From the NCBI GenBank assembly GCA_035532935.1, contig DATKQE010000077.1:93507-157506 (forward strand): a DNA stretch of 64,000 nt, written 5' to 3'. Position 1 is the first letter of the stretch. Each line of letters opens with the position of its first letter. The notes below the pieces were generated by a model. The model saw nothing but the letters and a program-made list of their open reading frames with translations, searched no databases and was not told the origin of the DNA. The translations under genes were made by a program, and so were the position numbers. The stretch is from DATJLY01 sp035532935. GTDB lineage: Bacteria > Pseudomonadota > Alphaproteobacteria > ATCC43930 > CGMCC-115725. Below, piece by piece: positions 17,440-28,100 of this stretch.

Positions 17440-19670
17440 CAGCGCAATTGTCCCTCTTCGGTCGCGGGATCGCACCTGACGAACACCGCGAGGCTGTGCG
17501 CCGTGACGGCGAAGATCTCGCCGGGTGCGAGCATCCGGCCGTCGCCGCCGCCGTCGTCCTCGGTCGTGTCGATCAGCAGATGCCAGCCGCATGGCGCCGC
17601 GAACGCGGGCAGCGTATAGGCGACGCTTGCGTTATGGGCATTCATGATGACGAGAAAGGTATCGTCCGGCTCGGCTTCGCCCGCCATCGTCAGGTGGTAT
17701 TCGCCGGCCTCGCCGCTGAGCAGAAAGCTCAGGCAGTGGGCGTGCGACACCTCCCAATCCTCCTGGACCTTCTCGTTGCCGTCGGGACGGAGCCAGGTGA
17801 TGTCCTTGATGTCGGTCCCGGGGGTCGGCTTGCCGTGGAAGAAGCGGTTGCGCCGGAAGACGACGTGTTGGTATCGGAGCCCGATCATCCGCCGCACGAA
17901 GGCGAGCAGCCGCTCCTCGTGCTCGCCGACGGCGGTCCAGTCGATCCAGCTGATCTCGTTGTCCTGGCAATAGGCGTTGTTGTTGCCGCGCTGGGTGCGG
18001 CTGATCTCGTCGCCCGCAACCAGCATCGGCGTCCCCTGCGAAAGCAAAAGCGTCGCGAGCAGATTGCGCTGCTGGCGGGCGCGCAGCGCGGCGATCTCCG
18101 GATCGGTCGTCGCGCCCTCGGCACCGCAGTTCCAGCTATTATTCTGGTCCGTGCCGTCCCGATTGTCCTCGTGGTTCGCCTCATTGTGCTTCTGCTCGTA
18201 GCTCACGAGGTCGCGGAGCGTGAAGCCGTCGTGCGCCGTGATGAAGTTGACGCTCGCCCACGTGCGCCGGCCGCTGCGGTCGAAGATGTCGCTTGAGCCG
18301 GTGACGCGCGAGCCGAGCTCGCCGATGGCGCCGTCGTCTCCCTTCCAGAAGCGGCGAACGGTGTCGCGATAGCGGTCGTTCCACTCGGCCCATCCCGGCG
18401 GAAACTGGCCGAGCCGATAGCCGTCCGGTCCCAGGTCCCACGGCTCGGCGATCAGCTTGACCTTCGCCAGCAACGGGTCCTGAAGCATCGCGTCGAGAAA
18501 ACCGCAGTCGGGATCAAAGCTGCCGTCCTGCTCGCGCGCGAGCGTCGTCGTCAGGTCGAATCGGAACCCGTCGACATGCATCTCCTCCACCCAATAGCGC
18601 AGCGAATCCATCACCAACTGCAGGACGCGCGGCTGGTGCAGGTTGAAGCTGTTGCCGCAGCCGGTGAAGTCTCGGTAATGGCGGGCATCGTCGGGGACCA
18701 AGCGGTAGTAGGATGCGTTGTCGATGCCGCGGAAGCACAGCGTCGGACCTAACTCGTTGCCCTCGGCGGAGTGGTTGTATACGACGTCGAGAATGATCTC
18801 GATCCCGGCATCGTGCAGAATCCTCACCATCGTCTTGAACTCGTTGATGCCGCCGTCGCTGAGATAGCGCGGCTCGGGCGCCAGGAACGCGATGGTGTTA
18901 TAGCCCCAGTAGTTCACGTCGCCGCGCGCTGTGATCGCCGATTCGTCGACCAATCCCTGCACCGGCAAAAGCTCGATGGTTGTCACGCCGAGCTCGCGCA
19001 AATGCGCAACGATCGCGGGCGCGGCGAGCCCGGCGAACGTCCCGCGCAGGGGCTCGGCGACGCCGGGGTGCCGCATGGTCAGCCCGCGCACATGCGCCTC
19101 ATAGACGATCGTGTCGGGCCAGGGTATCTGCGGCGGGCGGTCGTCGTGCCAGGTGAAGGCGCCGTCGGTCACCTCGCATTTCGCCATGAAGGAGGCGCTG
19201 TCGCGCGTGTCGAACGAGAGATCGGCGTCGGGATGGCCCACGGTATAGCCGTAGAGCGCGTCGTCCCACGTGAACCGGCCCTTGAGGCGGCGCGCATAGG
19301 GATCGATCAGCAGCTTATGAGGATTGAACCGGTGGCCGTGCTCGGGGTCATAGGGTCCGTAAACGCGATAGCCATAGAGCTGCCCCGGCCGCAGGTCGGG
19401 AAAATATCCGTGCCAGGCCTCGTCGGTGTACTCGGGCAGCGGGATGCGCGCCGTCTCGCGCGCGCCGTGCTCGTCGAACAGGCACAGCTCGATCCGCTCG
19501 GCGGTGGTCGAGAACACCGCGATGTTGACGCCGCGACCGTCCCAGGTCGCCCCGCGCGGATACGGCAGGCCGGGCCAGACGCGCGTACCGACTTTCGGCA
19601 CCGTCCGTATCGCGATCGTGCTGTGCCGCTCCGGGCCGGACCGGCCGCTCCTTGGCGCTCGCTTTTCCAA
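17439..19670 (-). CDS. glgX: Glycogen debranching enzyme GlgX/TreX
   Basis: 743 residues; isoamylase-type GH13 enzyme that hydrolyses alpha-1,6 branches. The N-terminal CBM48 (YPRGATWDGRGVNIAVFS) is followed by YEAHVRGLTMRHPGV, NYWGYNTIAFLAPEPRY, DVVYNHSAEGNE, the nucleophile in DGFRFDLTTTLARE and the acid in KLIAEPWDLG. No ATG precedes the conserved domain. I choose TTG 19670, which has AAGGAG six bases upstream and lies 20 bases after the glgB stop; GTG 19601 is an alternative. The stop overlaps treZ (ATGA). It supplies linear chains to TreY. Confidence 0.92.
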   Translation of the reverse strand: MEKRAPRSGRSGPERHSTIAIRTVPKVGTRVWPGLPYPRGATWDGRGVNIAVFSTTAERIELCLFDEHGARETARIPLPEYTDEAWHGYFPDLRPGQLYGYRVYGPYDPEHGHRFNPHKLLIDPYARRLKGRFTWDDALYGYTVGHPDADLSFDTRDSASFMAKCEVTDGAFTWHDDRPPQIPWPDTIVYEAHVRGLTMRHPGVAEPLRGTFAGLAAPAIVAHLRELGVTTIELLPVQGLVDESAITARGDVNYWGYNTIAFLAPEPRYLSDGGINEFKTMVRILHDAGIEIILDVVYNHSAEGNELGPTLCFRGIDNASYYRLVPDDARHYRDFTGCGNSFNLHQPRVLQLVMDSLRYWVEEMHVDGFRFDLTTTLAREQDGSFDPDCGFLDAMLQDPLLAKVKLIAEPWDLGPDGYRLGQFPPGWAEWNDRYRDTVRRFWKGDDGAIGELGSRVTGSSDIFDRSGRRTWASVNFITAHDGFTLRDLVSYEQKHNEANHEDNRDGTDQNNSWNCGAEGATTDPEIAALRARQQRNLLATLLLSQGTPMLVAGDEISRTQRGNNNAYCQDNEISWIDWTAVGEHEERLLAFVRRMIGLRYQHVVFRRNRFFHGKPTPGTDIKDITWLRPDGNEKVQEDWEVSHAHCLSFLLSGEAGEYHLTMAGEAEPDDTFLVIMNAHNASVAYTLPAFAAPCGWHLLIDTTEDDGGGDGRMLAPGEIFAVTAHSLAVFVRCDPATEEGQLR

Positions 19671-19690
19671 GCCTCGCTCCTTCGTCGTCC

Positions 19691-21898
19691 TCAGGACGCG
19701 CCTTCCGGCGTCAGCACCAGCGTCGCGAGCGGCGGCAGCGTCAACGTCAGCGACCACGGCCGGCCGTGGCAGGCAATCTCCTCGGCCGCCACGCCGCCGA
19801 GATTGCCGACGCCGCTTCCACCGTAGTCTTGCGCGTCGGTGTTGATGCGCTCGCGGTAAAATCCCTGCCGCGGAACGCCGATGCGATAGCGTTGGCGCAC
19901 CACCGGCGTGAAATTGCACACGATCACCGCGAAGCGCGTCGCATCGGCTGCGCGCCGGATGTAGGATATGACGCTCTGCTCGGCATCGGAACAGTCGATC
20001 CACTCGAACCCATCGACGACGCAGTCCCGCTCATGCAGGGCCGCGACGCCGCGATAGAGCCCGTTGAGGTCGCGGATCAGCCGCGAGACGCCGCGATGCA
20101 TCGGGTCGGCCAGAAGTTCCCAGTCGAGGCCGGTGTCATGGTTCCACTCGCGTTCCTGCGCGAACTCGCCGCCCATGAACAGGAGCTTCTTGCCGGGCAT
20201 CGTGTACATGAAGCCGTAATAGGCGCGCAAATTGGCGAATTTCTGCCACCGGTCGCCCGGCATCTTGCCGAGGAGGGAGCCTTTTCCGTGCACGACCTCG
20301 TCGTGCGACAGCGGCAGGATGAAGTTTTCGGTGAAGGCGTAAAGAAGTCCGAAGGTCAGCCGGTCATGGTGGAATTTGCGATGGATCGGATCCCTGGTCA
20401 TGTAGGCCAGCGTGTCGTGCATCCAGCCCATGTTCCATTTGTAGCCGAAGCCGAGTCCGCCGAGATAGGTCGGTCGCGACACCATCGGCCAGGCGGTCGA
20501 CTCCTCGGCGAGCGTGACCGCGCCGTCGCCGCGGCCGTAAACGGCCTCGTTCACGCGGCGCAGGAAGTCGATCGCTTCGAGATTTTCGCGCCCGCCGTAG
20601 CGGTTCGGGACCCACTCGCCAGCGCCGCGGCTGTAGTCGAGGTACAGCATCGACGCCACCGCATCGACCCTGAGCCCGTCGATGTGATAGCGGTCGATCC
20701 AGAATAGCGCATTGCCGACGAGGTAGTTCGCGACCTCGCGCCGACCGTAGTTGTAGATCAGCGTGCCCCAGTCCGCGTGGCGGCCGAGGCGAGGATCGGC
20801 GTGCTCGTAAAGGTAGGTGCCGTCGAAGCAGGCGAGGCCGTGCGCGTCGCTCGGGAAATGCCCGGCAACCCAATCGATGATGACGCCCAGCCCCTCGCCA
20901 TGACAGCGGCCGACGAAGGCGGCGAAGTCGTCGGGCGCGCCGTAGCGGCTCGTCGGCGCGTAGAGGCCGATCGGCTGGTAGCCCCACGAACCGTCGAACG
21001 GGTACTCGGCCACCGGCAGGAGTTCGATATGGGTGAAGCCGAGGTCGCGCACGTAGGGCACGAGCTCGTCGGCGAGTTCGCGATAGGAGAGGTAGCGCTG
21101 CTCCGCGCCGCCGCGCCGCCGCCACGAGCCGAGATGGACCTCATAGATCGAGACCGGCGCATCGCGCGCACCGGCGGCGTCGCGCCGCGCGAGCCAGTCG
21201 CGATCGCTCCAGCGCAGCCCGCCGAGGTCGTGGACGATCGAGGCCGTGGCCGGCGGATGCTCGGCAGAAAACGCGTAGGGATCGGCCTTGAGCGCCAGAA
21301 GCCCGCCCGATTCCGCCTTGATCTCGTATTTGTAGAGCGCGCCGGGACCAAGCCCGGGGACGAACAGTTCCCATATCCCGCCATCGTGGCGGTGGCGCAT
21401 GGGATGGCAGCGTCCGTCCCAGTCGTTGAACGGCCCGACGACGCTCACCCGGCGGGCGTTCGGCGCCCAGACCGTGAACGCGACGCCCGCAACGCCGTCC
21501 ATCGCCGCGACATGCGCGCCGAGCTTCTCGTAGATGTCGCGGTGAGTGCCTTCGACGATGAGATGCAGGTCGTAATCGCTGAGCACGGGTGGAAATCCAT
21601 ACGGGTCCTCGAGGTCGCGCGCGCCCTCGTCGGTCTCGAGCCGGAGGCGATAGGGGAAGGGGCCGCCCGCACGCACCGTGCCAGCGAACATGCCGGCTTC
21701 GTGCACGCGCGCCAGTCGGGCCGCGACTTCGCCCGAGCGGGCATCGATCACGACGACGCCACGCGCCTTGGGCTGGAACGTGCGCACGGCGACGGCGCCC
21801 TTCGCGTCCGCCGGGTGCATGCCCAGAAACGAGAACGGGTCGCCGTGATCGCCCGCGACCAGCGCGGCGATCGCGCGTTCGTCAGCGTCCTTCATCAT
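19691..21898 (-). CDS. glgB: 1,4-alpha-glucan branching enzyme GlgB
   Basis: 735 residues; transfers alpha-1,4 chains to alpha-1,6 positions. An N1 domain and CBM48 (FTVWAPNARRVSVVGPFNDWDGR) precede the GH13 barrel: ELLPVAEYPFDGSWGYQ, the nucleophile in DGLRVDAVASMLYLDYSR, the acid in LAEESTAWP, and LSHDEVVHGKGSL. Two adjacent ATGs (21898, 21895) lie inside the 3' end of treS-mak, so the genes overlap by 17 bases. Together with GlgE it makes branched alpha-glucan from maltose-1-phosphate. Confidence 0.95.
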   Translation of the reverse strand: MMKDADERAIAALVAGDHGDPFSFLGMHPADAKGAVAVRTFQPKARGVVVIDARSGEVAARLARVHEAGMFAGTVRAGGPFPYRLRLETDEGARDLEDPYGFPPVLSDYDLHLIVEGTHRDIYEKLGAHVAAMDGVAGVAFTVWAPNARRVSVVGPFNDWDGRCHPMRHRHDGGIWELFVPGLGPGALYKYEIKAESGGLLALKADPYAFSAEHPPATASIVHDLGGLRWSDRDWLARRDAAGARDAPVSIYEVHLGSWRRRGGAEQRYLSYRELADELVPYVRDLGFTHIELLPVAEYPFDGSWGYQPIGLYAPTSRYGAPDDFAAFVGRCHGEGLGVIIDWVAGHFPSDAHGLACFDGTYLYEHADPRLGRHADWGTLIYNYGRREVANYLVGNALFWIDRYHIDGLRVDAVASMLYLDYSRGAGEWVPNRYGGRENLEAIDFLRRVNEAVYGRGDGAVTLAEESTAWPMVSRPTYLGGLGFGYKWNMGWMHDTLAYMTRDPIHRKFHHDRLTFGLLYAFTENFILPLSHDEVVHGKGSLLGKMPGDRWQKFANLRAYYGFMYTMPGKKLLFMGGEFAQEREWNHDTGLDWELLADPMHRGVSRLIRDLNGLYRGVAALHERDCVVDGFEWIDCSDAEQSVISYIRRAADATRFAVIVCNFTPVVRQRYRIGVPRQGFYRERINTDAQDYGGSGVGNLGGVAAEEIACHGRPWSLTLTLPPLATLVLTPEGAS

Positions 21899-24800
21899 GC
21901 AGCGCCTGCGGTCCGCGATCGATCAGCGCAAGGATGCCTACGAGCGGAATGTGGATCCAGTCCGGCCGGTTCGCCGCCTCGTAGCAAAGTTCGTACAAGG
22001 CCTTCTCGATCGAGAACAGGCCGATGAGCTTGTCCACCACGGCCTCGTCGTCCGGGTAGGACGGGCAGTCGCCGATCGTCTCGCGGTAGCCGCTCCTGAA
22101 CGCATCCTTGGTGCACCGAACCCAGTCCTCGATCCATGGCACCAGCGTCTGGCGCGATTCGGGACGAACGCTCGCGCGCTCGCGCAGCGCCAACGATGCG
22201 ACATAGTCGATCGAACGGAGAATGCCGGCCACGTCGCGCAGCGGACAGTGCTTGATCCGGCGCTCGGCCAGCGGCCGCGCCGGCTCGCCCTCGAAATCGA
22301 TGATCTGAAAATCGTCCTTGACGACGAGCACCTGGCCAAGATGGAGATCGCCGTGACAGCGCGTTTTCGCTGCGCCGACGGCGTCGGGGACGAGCGACTT
22401 GATCTTCGCCGCGAGCGCGCGCCGGGCGGTGAGGAAACGCTGCGCCAGCTCGCGCTCGTCGGCGCCGAGCGACTTGCGGACGCGCGCGGCCGTCGCGAGC
22501 GCAAGCCGCGCCTGGCGCAGCACGTCCTTGTGCCACTGATGGATATCGCGGGGGCCGATCCGCTGCGGCGCGAATGCGCGGTCGGCGTTCGCTGTGGCAA
22601 GGGCGCGGTGGAGTTCCGCCACGCGCCGCCCGAGCAAGTGCGCCATCGAGAGAAACGCTTTGTGACGCTCGTGCGCGGTGCCGAGCGCCGCCGGGGCGAG
22701 CAGGTCCACCTCCTCCAGGAACCTGCGCACATATTCGTGCGTGAGGGTCCACGCATCTCCCTGGTTCCAGACATAGGCCATGAGCGCGGCCAGGGCCGTC
22801 TCGGACCCGGCCGCGTCCACGTGCGCGACCCAGCCGAGGATCGGGGGGCTGTTGTGATAGGAGGCGACATCGGTGAGATGGAGGCCGACCTCGATCTCCG
22901 GGTGCGTCCCCGCCTGAAGCTGGCGGTAGAATTTCAGGACCATCGCGTCGCCGATACGCACCGAGGTGTTGCTCTGCTCGCGGGTCGTGCGCTGAATGGG
23001 AAGCGCCGCATGGTCGAGCGCGGCCGGGAACGATCCGGTCGGACGGAATACCAGTCGGCCACCGTCGGGTCCGGGAAGCTCCCGGTTCTCCTTGATCGCC
23101 GCCACGACCGCACGAATGAAATCGTCGTCGGCGATGGCGCTGTGCAGTATTCCCGGCTTCGGTCCGCGGCGGACGCGTGCCACGATGTAGGGGGTGACGG
23201 CCGCGAGCCGCTCCTCGCCCGCATCCTCCCAGGTGATGGAGAGCGGGAAGGCGTAGAGCTGCCGGCGGCGGCCGTCGCCGAGCGCAATGGACACGACGCC
23301 GAAGAGCGCGGAGGCGCGATCGAACGGAATCTCGCCGAGACTCGAGAACGTGACTCCGGCGATCTTCTCGTCCTTGGCGCCGAACCAGCGGCGGGCGGCG
23401 ATATGCTCGCGCAGCACGCGCTCCTCGAGCGTTGTGCGCTGATCTTCCGTCAGCAGACTCGCCCATCCCTGGAGGATAACGAAGGTCATGAGCTCCGGCG
23501 GCGGCGTGATCTGCGGCTCGTGCCAATCCGGTGCCGCTGCCGCCTCGGCCAGCACGAACCAGTAGAAGCCATAGGCCGGCAACGTGATGAAATAGGGCAG
23601 GTCGCCGATCGGCGGGAATGCGCTTCGGCCGAGAAGCTCGACCGGAACGCGGCCGCGGAAGGCGACGAGATCGAGCATGACCGGCTGCGGCGCGCGCGCC
23701 AGGTTCGCCACGCACAGCACCGTTTCCGAATCGAGCTGCCGCAAATAGGCGAGCACCTTGCGATTGCCGGGATAGAGGAAGGTGAGCGTGCCGCGCCCGA
23801 ACGAGGCGTATCGCTTGCGCGCCGCGATCAGCCCTTTCATCCAGTTGAGAAGCGATGTCGGGCTGCGGCTCTGCGCCTCGACATTGACCGCCTCGTAGCC
23901 ATAGACCGGATCCATGTTCGGCGGGAGATAGAGGCGGGCGGGATCGGCGCGCGAAAAGCCGGCATTGCGGTCCGGGCTCCACTGCATGGGCGTGCGTACG
24001 CCGTTGCGGTCGCCGAGATAGATGTTGTCGCCCATGCCGACCTCGTCGCCGTAATAGAGCACCGGCGTGCCGGGCATCGACATCAGCAGGCTGTTGAGAA
24101 GCTCGATCTTGCGCCGGTCGTTCTCCATCAGCGGCGCGAGGCGGCGACGAATGCCGAGATTGTGGCGCGCGTGCGCGTCGACCGCGTAGCGGCTCCACAG
24201 ATAGTCGCGTTCGCGGTCCGTCACCATCTCGAGCGTCAGCTCGTCATGGTTCCTGAGGAAGATCGCCCATTGGCAGCCATCGGGAATGCCGGGCGTCTGG
24301 CGCATGATGTCGGTGATCGGATGGCGGTCCTCCTGCGCGAGCGCCATGTAGATGCGCGGCATGAGCGGGAAGTGGAATGCCATGTGGCATTCGTCGCCGT
24401 CGCCGAAATAGGGCCGCACGTCCTCGGGCCACTGGTTCGCCTCGGCGAGGAGCACCCGCGCGGGATAGTGCCGGTCGATCTCGGCGCGGATGTGCTTGAT
24501 GATCTGGTGGGTCTCGGCCAGGTTCTCGTTGTTGGTGCCGTCGCGCTCGCAGAGATAGGGAATTGCGTCCATGCGCAGCCCGTCGACGCCCATGTCGAGC
24601 CAGTAGCGCATGATGCGGATGACCTCGCTGAGCACCCGCGGGTTGTCGAAATTGAGATCGGGCTGATGCGAATAGAAGCGATGCCAATAATACGCCTTCG
24701 CCTCGGGATCCCATGCCCAGTTCGAGGTTTCGGCGTCGACGAAGATGATGCGGGTTCCGACATACTTCTGATCGCTGTCGCTCCAGACGTAGAAGTTCCG

Positions 24801-25178
24801 CCAGGTCGAGCCGGGCTTCGCCCGCCGCGCGCGCTGGAACCATGGATGCTGGTCGGAGGTATGGTTGATCACCAGTTCGGTGATCACCCGGATGCCGCGC
24901 CGATGGGCCTCGCGCACGAAATGGCGGAAGTCGCGCATCAGGCCATAGGAGGGATGGATGTTGCGGTAGTCGGAAATGTCGTAGCCGTCGTCGCGGAACG
25001 GCGAGGGATAGAACGGCAGCAGCCAGATCGCGGTTATGCCGAGGTCCTGGAGATAGTCGAGGCGCTGCGCAAGGCCCGGGAAGTCGCCGATCCCGTCGCC
25101 GTTCGCATCGTAGAACGACTTGACGTGGACCTCGTAGACGATCGCATCCTGATACCAGCGGCTTGCCGTTTCGGCCAT
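21882..25178 (-). CDS. treS: Trehalose synthase-maltokinase fusion TreS-Mak
   Basis: 1098 residues combining two enzymes. Residues 1-550 are GH13 trehalose synthase, interconverting maltose and trehalose (GDFPGLAQRLDYLQDLG, nucleophile in GLRMDAIPYL at Asp204, acid in LLAEANQWPEDV, FLRNHDELTLEMV). The remainder is a maltokinase with an aminoglycoside-phosphotransferase-like fold (RRWFGAKDEKIAG, catalytic CHGDLHLGQVLVV near 941, IIDFEGEPARPLAERR), making maltose-1-phosphate for GlgE. ATG 25178 follows a GGGGA site, 10 bases after the glgE stop. The fusion channels trehalose to maltose to maltose-1-phosphate. Confidence 0.95.
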   Translation of the reverse strand: MAETASRWYQDAIVYEVHVKSFYDANGDGIGDFPGLAQRLDYLQDLGITAIWLLPFYPSPFRDDGYDISDYRNIHPSYGLMRDFRHFVREAHRRGIRVITELVINHTSDQHPWFQRARRAKPGSTWRNFYVWSDSDQKYVGTRIIFVDAETSNWAWDPEAKAYYWHRFYSHQPDLNFDNPRVLSEVIRIMRYWLDMGVDGLRMDAIPYLCERDGTNNENLAETHQIIKHIRAEIDRHYPARVLLAEANQWPEDVRPYFGDGDECHMAFHFPLMPRIYMALAQEDRHPITDIMRQTPGIPDGCQWAIFLRNHDELTLEMVTDRERDYLWSRYAVDAHARHNLGIRRRLAPLMENDRRKIELLNSLLMSMPGTPVLYYGDEVGMGDNIYLGDRNGVRTPMQWSPDRNAGFSRADPARLYLPPNMDPVYGYEAVNVEAQSRSPTSLLNWMKGLIAARKRYASFGRGTLTFLYPGNRKVLAYLRQLDSETVLCVANLARAPQPVMLDLVAFRGRVPVELLGRSAFPPIGDLPYFITLPAYGFYWFVLAEAAAAPDWHEPQITPPPELMTFVILQGWASLLTEDQRTTLEERVLREHIAARRWFGAKDEKIAGVTFSSLGEIPFDRASALFGVVSIALGDGRRRQLYAFPLSITWEDAGEERLAAVTPYIVARVRRGPKPGILHSAIADDDFIRAVVAAIKENRELPGPDGGRLVFRPTGSFPAALDHAALPIQRTTREQSNTSVRIGDAMVLKFYRQLQAGTHPEIEVGLHLTDVASYHNSPPILGWVAHVDAAGSETALAALMAYVWNQGDAWTLTHEYVRRFLEEVDLLAPAALGTAHERHKAFLSMAHLLGRRVAELHRALATANADRAFAPQRIGPRDIHQWHKDVLRQARLALATAARVRKSLGADERELAQRFLTARRALAAKIKSLVPDAVGAAKTRCHGDLHLGQVLVVKDDFQIIDFEGEPARPLAERRIKHCPLRDVAGILRSIDYVASLALRERASVRPESRQTLVPWIEDWVRCTKDAFRSGYRETIGDCPSYPDDEAVVDKLIGLFSIEKALYELCYEAANRPDWIHIPLVGILALIDRGPQALHDEGR

Positions 25179-25188
25179 CCGTGTCCCC

Positions 25189-28100
25189 TCAGAGCGACGG
25201 CGTGCGGAAGTCGACCCGCTCCCACGCCTTCACCCGATAGATCGCCGCCGGGTCGTGGCCGGGATCGAGCCGCACGTTCTGGACGGCGCCGCGCCAGAGG
25301 TGGCGGGCGTCGGTGAGAAGTTCCTCGACTTCGAACGATTCGCCGTCGGGAACGCCCATCTCGCCGAGCGGGAACTCGATCGCGCTGTCGTGGGCGTCGA
25401 ACGGATCGAGATTGACGGCGACGAAGATCATGTTGCCTCGGTCGCGGGTCATCTTGCCATAGAAGATCACGTTGGGGTCCGAGGCAGGGTAGAAGCGCAG
25501 GTTGCGGAGGTGATGGAGCGCGGGATTGTCGCGCCGGATGCGGTTGACCGCAGCGATGTAGTCCTTGATGTTGCCGGGCCGATCCCAGTCCCACACTTTG
25601 TATTGGTACTTCTCGGAATCGCGATATTCCTCGGTGCCCGGGATTGCCGTCGCCTCGCACAGCTCGAAGCCGTTGTAGATGCCGTAAACGCTCGCCATCG
25701 TCGCCGCGAGCACGAGCCGGATCTGGAAGGCCGGCCGCCCGCCGCTCTGCAGGAAGGGCGGGAGAATGTCGGGCGTGTTGGTGAAGAAGTTGGGCCTTAA
25801 ATACTCGGCGCACGCCGACCGGGCCAGCTCGTCGAGATAGGCCGTGAGCTCGTCCTTGAAATTGCGCCAGGTGAAATAGGTATAGGACTGGGCGAACCCG
25901 ACCTTCGCCAGCATCTTGAGCATCGCCGGGCGTGTGAACGCCTCGGCGAGAAAGATCGTCTCGGGATGGCGGTCCCGGACCTCGCGGATCAGCCATTCCC
26001 AGAACGGCACCGGCTTGGTGTGGGGATTATCGACGCGGAATATCTTCACGCCCTGGTCGATCCAGAACAGGACCACGTCGCGCAGCGCCCGCCACAGATT
26101 GTCGCGGTCGGCGCAATCGAAATTGAGGTTGACGATGTCCTGGTACTTCTTGGGCGGGTTCTCGGCGTGTTTGACGGTGCCGTCGAGCCGGAACTCGAAC
26201 CATTCCGGATGCTGCTTGAGCCACGGATGATCCGGCGCGCACTGCACCGCGAAATCGAGCGCGATCTCCATGCCGTGCGCGTGGCACGCGTCGACGAGCC
26301 GGCGGAAGTCGTCGAGCGTGCCGAGCTCGGGATGGACGGCATCGTGCCCGCCTTCGGCCGCGCCGATCGCATAAGGGCTGCCCGGGGCGTCGGCGCCGCC
26401 GTTCCGCGCATTGTTCGGGCCCTTGCGGTTGGTCCGGCCGATCGGATGGATGGGGACGAGATAAAGCACGTCGAAGCCCATCGATCGGATCGCGTCGAGC
26501 CGGCCGATGCAGTCGTCGAAGGTCGCGCTGCGCATCGGGTCGCGGCCCTGCGACCGGGGAAACATCTCGTACCAGGCGGCGTACCGCGCGGCCGGGCGGT
26601 CGGCGATGACCTCGAACTCGCGGTCGAGGCGCACGGCGCGCGAGCGGTCGGGCGTGCGCGCCATGACGGCGCGCAGCCGCGCGGACGCCAGTACCGCCGC
26701 GCGTTCGTCCTCGCTGCGGGCGTGATCGAACGCGGCGAGCGCCTGCGCGATCCGGGGGCGGTCGGCGTCGCGCGCCCGTTCGAGCGCGGCGGCGACAATC
26801 TCGCGGCTTTCGATGAGTTCGAGCGCAACGCTGTCGCCGGCACGGCGCTTCTTCTCGATCTCGTCGAGCCGGCTCTCGTAGGCGTCGGTCCAGGCCTCGA
26901 TCGTGTAATCGTAGCGCGTGTTCTCTTCGAGGCGGATCGCGCCGCGCCAGCGATCGAGTCCGGGGTCGGCGAGCGTCATCGGCGTCTCGTGCCATTCCGT
27001 GTCGCCCTTGCGACGGTGGCACAGCACGGCGGCGATCTTGTCGTGCTGGTCCCTGAAGATGTCGGCCCACACCTCGAACCACTCCCCGACCTCGCGCTTG
27101 ACGGCGAAGCGGCCGCCATCGATTTCCGGGCGGACATTCTCGATGACGATGCGCCGGCTGCGCTGGCGCTCGATCGGCGTGCCGGCGTCGGCGCGGCGCG
27201 GCGCGGCGCGCGGTCGCCGCTTGGCGTCCGGCGCGATGCCGCTTCCAAAGATGCGCGCTTCCGACGGCTCGAGGCAAAGCAGCGTGCCCCGGTCGAGTTG
27301 GGCGCCGGCATGGCCGGGCGTCACCTCGACCCCGGGGGAGTCGATCCCGATCCCGGCGAGGTCGCGAAATGCGATCGTGTGCGCGCGGCGGCGGTCGGGG
27401 TTGATCAGCGTCGCGACCCAGCCGTCCGCGCCGGTGCGGCGAAGCCCGACGACGCTGTCGCCCAGCCGCGCGCAGGCCTGCGCGCCCTCGGCGTTGAGCG
27501 CCGCGCGTGAAGCCTTCACCCGGTTGGCGTCGGCGATGAAATCGCTCAGGTCGAACAGCGGCGTCTCCCAGTCCGACGGGCGCGTCTTCACGACGTCCAT
27601 CTTCCGTCGGAAGCCGAACTCGTAGCCGATCGGCATCATCATGCCGGTCGAGAACGCCGCCGCGAACAGATAGCGCTGGCGGTAGATCGCTTCGATCTCG
27701 GCCGGATCGGTGACGCCGTCGCGGGCGAGGTCGGCGGCCAGGCGGTCGGTGTCGTGGCTCTCGGGAAAGGCGACGGTCGGCGCGATGCGGCGATAGATGT
27801 CGTATTGCTCCATGAGCCAGGGCGCCTTGAAGTCCCACCATTTCGAGCTGTTGAAGAGGTAATCGAAGCCGGCGTCGTGGAGGGCGGCCACCTCGTCGGG
27901 CCGGCAGCCGAGCGTCTCGGCCATGAACACGACGCCGCGCTCCTTGTCCCGCGCCGCCGCGATGACGGCGCGCCACACCGGCGACGGCACCTTGTAGGCG
28001 GCGTCGCCGCGAAAGCCACGGAATCCGAGCCCGGCATAGTGCGTGACGACGCGCCGCCAGAACGCAACGATCGCCTCGCGCTCGGCCCGCTCGCCGTAGT

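Noticed and set aside
21897..25316. A 1139-codon plus-strand open frame
   Set aside because: It lies opposite treS-mak throughout, shows no domains, and its composition is the complement of the GH13 enzyme. High GC leaves the antisense frame open.
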